From the NCBI RefSeq assembly GCF_014191505.1, contig NZ_JACHWS010000004.1:184654-248653 (forward strand): a stretch of DNA of 64,000 nt, given 5' to 3'. The notes under the pieces were generated by a model. The model worked only from the letters and a program-made list of their open reading frames with translations. It was not told the DNA's origin and made no database searches. This DNA is from Hoyosella altamirensis (lineage in GTDB: Bacteria; Actinomycetota; Actinomycetes; Mycobacteriales; Mycobacteriaceae). Position numbers and translations under genes: made by a program. Positions 63,901-64,000 of this stretch are shown here, one piece after another; the stretch's first letter is position 1, and every line of letters begins with the position of its first letter.

Positions 63901-64000
63901 GGCGTGAGCGGCCCAGGTGGTGACACTCTCCTGGTGTCCTATGCGGTGCCGCATGCGGGTGACTCGGTCACAGCTGAGGAACTGACTGCATACCTCGGCG
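42979..64000 (+). CDS. Multimodular non-ribosomal peptide synthetase, 3' end outside the window
   Basis: One uninterrupted frame of more than 7000 residues runs from GTG 42979 (GGAGGGGGTCC upstream) past the right edge. The domain order is C1 - half C - A1 - T1 - C2 - A2 - T2 - C3 - A3 - T3 - C4 - A4 - T4 - E - C5 - A5 - T5 - C6 - A6 (partial). Every A domain has the TSGSTG.PKGV core, and A1-A5 have GKLDR; every T domain has GG(N/D)S with the phosphopantetheine serine; C domains keep HHxxxDG. Reading selectivity residues by eye, A2 is DVWHFSLVD (Ser) and A4 is DFWNIGMVH (Thr). A1, A3, A5 and A6 read DALFAGIIV, DALFVGGIV, DALFSGGIM and DAFFLAAIM, with no confident substrate. Product so far: X-Ser-X-D-Thr-X-X. 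Confidence 0.95.
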   Translation, partial: MSVGDTPQHDQESWLARHARASEPFPLSQAQYGMWFAQQLEPEVPVSIAQYIELRGDLDPDLLDLSIDRARCEIGSGALRILQQDGEPLQMVALGPEKHIERYDFRSHPDPISAAFEWMHAEYSTPIDLLRDRIGISALLQVGDEHYLWYGRIHHVALDGYAATRWVTRAAELYTCAKEGRDPAPAPFADLYSLYEADVNYRSSARYAADRDFWLDRLQGRDVVSSLVDGTAQALPRTKLETAALSPQAAERLENSDQEFGVSAAAVLVGAFAVYLSRMTGEEDVTVSSPMLGRVNKQQRDSGGTFANTFPLRVSVHPEDSIKSLLQSVHTEQLGTLRHQRFSVEEIRHEIGLGDSPRRLLGPIVNPMLFEQNIVLGDIVGEFTILTSGPVEDLLVNIYPRGNPVRTHVDFRANPNLYGDDLLREHHQRFMAFLEEFLSADVSAALDTVHAETVAMGVERYRARVRREFWREALAGLPNSLELPGLTTRTNGRRGALIETSLALPQGIRSGVARVAQQSGAQPLAVLGAITSSVLARLSSSSDIAVGVPVAGPEGEFSAVVLRAGIDLAESVSSLAARVQESSTEIATRALGGSLKDIAGVIDGDGGSDRKAPCHAVIAAVDEVLVTDNGNVTDRVVGASLGPDFDACDLQFIFSLTGENPELTVRYADDVASAETASLIGKRLVQLFVRAIETPDQPVGDLDMLTAAEEVSLLPVSGPESATTLPLPHVFARSASANPDGIAIIVGDRQLTYRELDQLSSRLARHLIDRTGARPEQLVAMGVARSLESILATWAIAKTGAGFVPVDPNYPRDRVEHMIEDSGSVVGLTVRDQRHLLPDTIQWIVIDDPATEKLTAEYSAEPLTDADRLAPLRLDNIAYVIYTSGSTGKPKGVSVAHHGLESFAAEQRDAYAVTAASRVMAFSSPSFDASMLEMLFSLGNSATMVIVPPTVFGGDDLRTILHDHHVTHAFITPMALASVNPEGLDDLQRIAVGGEALPRELLTKWAPGRTFHNIYGPTETTIVTAISEPLVPGDPISIGGPIRGTRMVILDTRLQPVPMGVAGELYITGLGLARGYHDRAALTASRFVADPYGPSGSRIYRTGDLARWAHAPRSGNLTIEYVGRSDFQVKVRGFRIELGEIDSLLETHPSVSIAATLGRSGPSGDTVLVSYVKFKPGKDVEVSALTRHLEEFLPSYMVPSAIVVLDEIPLNPVGKLDRNALPDPDFGTGTRGKFRAPTNPVEEIVVQVFTEILSIDTLGVDDSFFDAGGNSLIATRAVARINAALQSEITVRDLFEAPTASALAVRVEQHGSAQRVALVPWERPSRIPLSLAQQRIWFINQFDTASPAYNVPMSVRLQGTVDVGALQIALSDVVERHEALRTVFPTSEDGPHQVILPLADAVPDLTPLPVASEDELAAEVAEFAAQGFDVTRDLPLRARLFQRSTGDHTLVLVVHHICADGFSLQPLARDVVVAYTSRISGGAPDWAPLAVQYADYALWQRALLGSDDDPESIAAQQLEYWEEVLSGLPDVLELPLDHPRPAVQSLSGREHTFTVPAYLHHQLLDVAHATGSTLFMVIHSALSVLLAKLSGSEDISVGTPIAGRGEAALDDLVGMFVNTLVLRTEVQPEVDFTGLLAQARAVDIGAFSHSDVPFERLVDALQPHRSTAHPPLFQVMLEFQNLGEVRVDLPGLQVDAKPLATDTAKFDLQVILTEQFDEDGRPREMQASVTYASDLYDPATIERFSNQFVRVLEQVSADPAVRIGNVSLLDTQEREQLAAAGSGAPADLPEVTLADLFTAQAQRTPDAIALEFEGDILTYREFEARSSQLARYLIARGVGPETTVALSMRRSIDLLVGMYAVTLAGAAYVPVDPDHPADRNDYVLSTADPVCVLVTSYDDLAVEVTAPVLVLGEINLQRYSSSPVTETDRIVPLRPDHTAYVIFTSGSTGRPKGVAVTHRAIVNRLIWMQAEYRLSNDDVVLQKTPYTFDVSVWEFFWPLQTGARLVIARPDGHRDPAYLARLIQNSQVSVLHFVPSMLATFAAALDRRQAKALQSLTKVFCSGEALPPAVVNDFRALTNAEVHNLYGPTEAAVDVTYHEFSEADTVSVPIGAPVWNTQVFVLDSALRPVPMGVPGELYLAGTQLARGYITRGDLTADRFVANPFAESGARMYRTGDLVRWRATPNGGLELDYIGRTDFQVKLRGLRIELPEIESVLLEQAEVTQTAVVVHQDKHTGDRLIAYLVGAAGSEPDTDQLAKAVAAALPSYMVPAQFVVLDEFPLGATGKLDRKALPVPDLVSVSGDFVAPRTPVEQIIAEIFAELLGNERVSVDDSFFDLGGNSLVAARLVARINAALGTEIGVRDLFDAPSVAALAHRSETAKGRARPPLTASARPEIVPVSLAQQRMWFINQFDTASAAYNVPMPIRLTGAVDRVALEQALRDVVERHESLRTVYPATQNGPIQVVVPTAEVLIDLTPQKVSGEARLREMLAECAFAGFDVATAVPLRATLFELSPTDFVLLVVAHHIASDGFSLAPLARDVVIAYTSRANGAEPDWSPLPIQYADYALWQRELLGEEDDPDSLAHAQLEFWRNALAGIPEALELPSDRPRPAVQSLRGAVEEFAISAELHGRLSDLARANNTSVFMVMHASIALLLARLTGSTDIPVGTPIAGRGEADLDDLVGMFVNTLVLRAQVDPDKSFTDLLNNVRSFDLVAFGQSDLPFERLVEVLNPQRSQAHSPLFQVMLEFQNNEKPRLELPGLTVEPLDIDIDIANFDLQFVLSEISRDAETGGMAAAIRYATDLFDGPTIRTFIKRFVLLLEGVASQPDIPVSRIGIMDDAERADITSVSGGPGNRLEVLPDLLTMGIRDYDAPAVIDGDKQLTYRELDEQSNRIARLLIEEGVGPEKFVALGFSRSFEWLISLWAVTKAGGAFVPVDPTYPTERIEHMLNDSGAIVGLSTQAHSETLPQLVPWRYLDAPEFRARLQQASAAPVTDADRLETLRLENSAYLIYTSGSTGKPKGVVVPHTGLDNFTPAMVAHPSVTKDSRVLSFASPSFDASLLEVLMAFGAGASIVLVPPDVYGGDELTAVIRDHRVTHGFITPLGLASVDRDQVEHFQFVVVGGEAVPPDVVDHWAGGRRLFNGYGPTETTIVATMSDPMTPGEPVRIGKLFNGVTAVVLDQRLQPVPKGISGELYISGLGLARGYHDRFGLTANRFVANPYGEPGARMYRTGDVVRWSDDYQLEYLGRSDFQVKVRGFRIELGEIDAALNSHPSIDFAATLGKTGPSGATVLVSYVREAPGHVASTKELTDHIAAFLPAYMVPSVIMVIDEIPLAVTGKLDRNALPEPDFSFAASEFRAPSNPVEEILAGIFTDVLGLTRISVGENFFDVGGNSLVATRLVARANAAFGSQIGVRDLFEAPTVESLAARIEQYGARGADRPELRARPQSARPARIPLSPAQQRMWFINQFDPDSPAYNVPMAIRLSGRLNLAALESAISDVLDRHESLRTLFPETLDGPVQVILPASAVNFDLTPVPADASELIESIQDFVAVGFDATAAVPVRARLLRLHDREHVLVIVVHHIAADGFSMAPLAADVMVAYSARLLGQAPEWAPLPVQYADFALWQRELLGEESDPESVSARQLEYWKATLAGLPDVVDLPADRPRPVTASQRGGLVRFGVDAELHRQLTVLARELNSTMFMVMHAALAVLVSRLSGKDDIAIGTPIAGRGEAALDPVVGMFVNTLVLRTEIDQDATFDDILAAIRETDLGAFTHADIAFERLVEVLRPERSTSHAPLFQVLLEFQNNPEASLELPELTVSAVEFEDHISKFDLQLSVREERDGSGNPAGIHVGFVYATDLFDEATVRTFGDRFLRILRAVAATPVIPVGDIALLSEVEQQQMLTAWNHPGTEVEQATLAARFRERAAEFADRPAVTFAAADGMRTLTYRELDERSNRLARRLIEAGAGPEKLVAVAVPRDEQLIVALLAVIKSGAGYLPVDLTYPADRIEFMISDGAPVAVVTTAQDEVLLPSISAPVIYADADVSGYSAEPITDADRNDALSWDNVAYVIYTSGSTGKPKGVAVPHRTVMTLMANTDEKFGFTEDDVWTMFHSYAFDFSVWELWGPLLYGGKLVVVDYFTARNPEQFLELLRRERVTVLNQTPSAFYQLAEAERLSASDGGALALRHIIFGGEALDLGQLDRWYTRHADDAPRLVNMYGITETTVHVSYLELDREFAASASASVIGQALPGLRVAVLDERLRPVPPGTIGEMYVSGPQLSRGYLGRPDLTASRFVADPHGEPGAVMYRSGDLARWNRDGQLEYLGRSDFQVQLRGFRIELGEIEAELLRYPGVAQSVVLMRSDSGPGSERLVGYVVPESGSYLTPAAILDALGDTLAAHMVPSAVVVLDEFPLTANGKLDRRALPAPDFGALVQEGREPSTPVEEKLAAVFAEVLGLPSVGIDDSFFALGGDSIMSIQLVTRAKAAGIQVSPRDVFNLKTVAALAQIATVVGEAEQVSLLELPGGGVGRLPLTPVMEWMRERGGNYNRYAQVALLTLPAGIDETGISRTLQAVIDRHDLLRARLTGSELSVGAPGSVDAAALVSRVHVDHEPGTPEFTRAAEVALNSAADRLDPDAGVMLQAVWLDAGAGVSGRILLAIHHIAVDGVSWRILVPDLATAWSQIAAGQSPELAPVGTSFRRWAHGLKENASARETELELWQSFLSREDALVGSREFDPRVDTNETVERITVELPTVVTDQLLTRVPEVFHGGVNDGLLAGLALALAKWKGASAPLISLEGHGREEEAVPGADLSRTVGWFTTIFPVRLDLEGPGGSGSFSAAEIDDAFAGGEAAGAAVKAVKEVLRAIPDRGIGYGQLRYLSPAVAEDLRRLRRPQVSFNYLGRFTTSDLPEDLRTLGWMPVGDDEDTSNLAATQNPDMAAMAVLDINAVTAATTGGPVLRATIGFATGLLTREEVDEFAGLWSDALTAIANHAAQPHAGGFTPSDLELVSVDQNTIDRLETRFRAIADVWPLSPLQSGLLFHAVLAEQSVDAYMVQLVLHLKGVVDAERMRRSAQALINRHSNLRVAFAADSAGNPVQVVVDDLQVPFATRDLSGERDLDGALQQVLTADQEQQFDMGDAPLIRFMLISLGAGEYRFVITNHHILLDGWSTPLVLRELITLYVMNGDGSALPPSRSYRDYLAWLQQQNPQESLKAWASALAGVEEPTTIAPLDRARQMDVTSTDIVVDFTKAETEQLTVLARDLGVTLNTLIQTAWGILLATMTSRDDVVFGTTVSGRPPTISGVEQMVGLFINTLPVRIRLDSQETLAELLVRVQGEQAELLDHHYVQLADIQRAVGAGSTFDTLAVFESYPVDVAGATADTDFAGMRVTALDGADAAHYPVTLVAHTDDALHVKLKYFPSMFGVADMTAMISRYAQLLRDIGAHPERRYAQLTVLDASEKQDLAPVHGEPGQTVLPLPEVLADAVTQNPDGVAVIDGDREITYRELDRLSNQLARVLIERGVGPETFVALGIARSLESILGIWGVTKSGGAYVPIDPTYPADRIEHMLTDSGVVLGLTTRSHAGSLPSDVSWLVIDDSECLDDIAARSDAPVTQAERASAITLDTAAYVIYTSGSTGKPKGVVSTHRGLENFAIEAREHFQVSREARVMHFSSPSFDASVLELLQAFGSAATMVIIPPTVYGGSELAETIRSKKVTHAFITPLALGSMDPEGLEHFSNVSVGGEPVPSDLIDVWAPGRNLYNGYGPTETTIMVTISPPAAAGEPVLIGGPIRGTHAVVLDSRLQPVPVGVSGELYISGEGLTRGYHERRGLTAERFIANPFGEPGGRMYRTGDVVRWVRTATGGLQIDYVGRSDFQVKIRGFRIELGEIDAALRSYPAIGFAATIGHKGPNGQAMLVSYVQPNEGARIDTADVTKFLGQSLPSHMVPSAIIPIDEVPRTPVGKLDRTALPSPDVALPEPEYVSPRNVVEEIVAGVFAEVLGTDRVSVTASFFDLGGNSLVATRVIARVNEALGTSLGVRELFDAPSVDQLAARAEAAGTPGGPRPALEPRPRPEHVPVSLAQQRMWFINQFDTTSPAYNVPLAVRLTGTLSVPALEMALRDVIGRHEALRTVFPDSADGPSQVVVPADHVVPDLAPQQVRDESELRQRIVRLAAAGFDVAAEVPLRARLFRLTDTQHVLLVVVHHISADGFSMGPLAKDVVTAYHARKAGAAPNWAPLKVQYADYTLWQRDLLGDDTDPASLAATQIDYWKRSLTGLPDLLELPTDRHRPAQQSMRGADVRFVIPAELHAQLEQVARQQGATLFMVLHSALAVLLSRLSGMNDIAIGTPIAGRGEAALDDLVGMFVNTLVLRTEVDSAESFAELLAHARETDLAAFGHADVPFEQLVDVLNPERSTAHSPLFQATIEFQNISRPSIELEGLHLEALDFETSIAKYDLELILGGDGSATGAHTDLEAAFTYATDLFDAGTVAKFADRYLQILTAVAAAPSVKVGEIGLLSEQERDRFAPVRGPEGLTPRLLPDLLNDAATQNPDAPALIFGNAALSYRELDERSSQLARVLIAQGAGPEGVVALGLSRSIESVLAVWAVAKTGAAFVPVDPNYPPERIEHMLTDSGAVAGLTVAAHKQGLPDLLPWLELDSEELARLVGREATTPVLDIERIRPLHLANPAYLIYTSGSTGKPKGVAVTHRGLASLAAEERDHLQVTQESRVLHSASPSFDASIFEMLMAYCGAATLVVAPPEVYGGAPMAELLREQRISHAFFTPAVLASVDEGEVGTLRSILVAGDVCPPELVARWAPGRAMVNAYGPTETTIMSSITAPMAAGEAVTIGATTRGFTAMVLDARLQPLPAGVAGELYLAGPALARGYHGRFALTSERFVASPFGAPGERMYRTGDVVRWIDRAGEPELEFVGRSDFQVKIRGLRIELGEIDTALASHPHVSFATTAGVSGPGGDTLLVSYAVPHAGDSVTAEELTAYLG
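43030..46905 (+). other. NRPS module 1: C - truncated C - A - T
   Basis: The first C domain starts at PFPLSQAQYGMWFAQQ with HHVALDG at 43438. After it ends (near 44330) a second C-terminal half follows, beginning FWREALAGLPNSLELP and lacking HHxxxDG, up to about 45080. A1 spans about 45160-46650 (code DALFAGIIV). The T1 serine is at 46789. A loading C domain usually means N-acylation of the first residue, which is inference. Confidence 0.8.
46940..50110 (+). other. NRPS module 2: C - A(Ser) - T
   Basis: C2 has HHICADG at 47341, of the common L-to-L type. A2 (about 48340-49860) reads DVWHFSLVD, a classic serine code. The T2 serine is at 49999. Confidence 0.85.
50160..53290 (+). other. NRPS module 3: C - A - T
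   Basis: C3 has HHIASDG at 50551. A3 (about 51560-53030) reads DALFVGGIV, a relative of A1. The T3 serine is at 53164. Confidence 0.8.
53335..57990 (+). other. NRPS module 4: C - A(Thr) - T - epimerization
   Basis: C4 has HHIAADG at 53728. A4 (about 54740-56280) reads DFWNIGMVH, a classic threonine code. T4 is of the LGGDSI type (serine at 56410) that usually precedes epimerases. The E domain (about 56580-57990) has HHIAVDGVSWR at 56971, so D-(allo)-Thr is expected. Confidence 0.85.
58070..61160 (+). other. NRPS module 5: D-accepting C - A - T
   Basis: C5 begins WPLSPLQSGLLFHAV and has HHILLDGWS at 58477, typical of C domains that accept a D-residue donor after an E domain. A5 (about 59420-60920) reads DALFSGGIM. 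The T5 serine is at 61051. Confidence 0.82.
61215..64000 (+). other. NRPS module 6: C - A (cut by the window edge)
   Basis: C6 has HHISADG at 61609. A6 starts near 62610 and reads DAFFLAAIM, the most divergent of the unassigned set. The sequence ends before its C-terminal GKLDR motif. Confidence 0.8.

Noticed and set aside
1-64000. tRNA, rRNA, insertion sequences or prophage
   Set aside because: No cloverleaf ending in a typical acceptor, no rRNA signature, and no transposase or integrase motifs were seen in any frame.

Overview
This is high-GC actinobacterial DNA, almost certainly from the order Mycobacteriales (Mycobacterium, Rhodococcus, Hoyosella and relatives). Three things support this: an HspR-controlled dnaK-grpE-dnaJ-hspR operon with HAIR operators, an iniB-iniA-iniC cluster, and a gene order that follows, with insertions and losses, the M. 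tuberculosis stretch from Rv0322 (udgA) through Rv0337c-Rv0339c, iniBAC, dnaK-hspR and pyrE to clpB. The genus cannot be fixed from the window alone.

Left part (1-14.3 kb): a VOC-family gene cut by the edge; UDP-glucose dehydrogenase; two tandem membrane-anchored Hsp70-like proteins with proline-rich tails; an aspC-type aminotransferase; a decayed AbiEi/DUF559-like remnant; a 1016-residue EtfD-type Fe-S membrane oxidoreductase, with two spaced palindromes in its promoter; a secreted S1 serine protease; and a MalT-like LuxR regulator (IniR type).

Centre (14.3-31.9 kb): the regulator is translationally coupled to a third membrane Hsp70-like protein. Both are divergent from a giant IniB of about 3690 residues. 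That protein has an IniB-like N-terminal domain, then about 1900 residues of Ile-Gly-Asp repeats and about 1430 residues of Ala/Gly repeats. From residue 104 to the end I see no Lys, Arg, His or Cys. The dynamin-like GTPases IniA and IniC follow. Three TTAGGGG direct repeats in the divergent promoter are a good candidate IniR operator. This locus (regulator, membrane actin-fold ATPase, giant acidic repeat protein, two dynamin-like GTPases) is the most unusual system in the window and looks like an elaborated cell-envelope stress module.

Right-centre (31.9-42.6 kb): the dnaK-grpE-dnaJ-hspR operon and clpB, each preceded by a HAIR element; a TetR regulator whose ribosome binding site lies in an 18-bp perfect inverted repeat; an Rv0383c-like membrane-anchored protein; an SDR; pyrE; and a small membrane protein.

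Right end (42.98-64 kb): one uninterrupted non-ribosomal peptide synthetase frame of more than 7000 residues that runs off the window. It has six adenylation domains: module 2 reads as Ser, module 4 as Thr followed by epimerization, and the other four form a DA(L/F)F-type set of unknown substrate. A duplicated half condensation domain sits in module 1.
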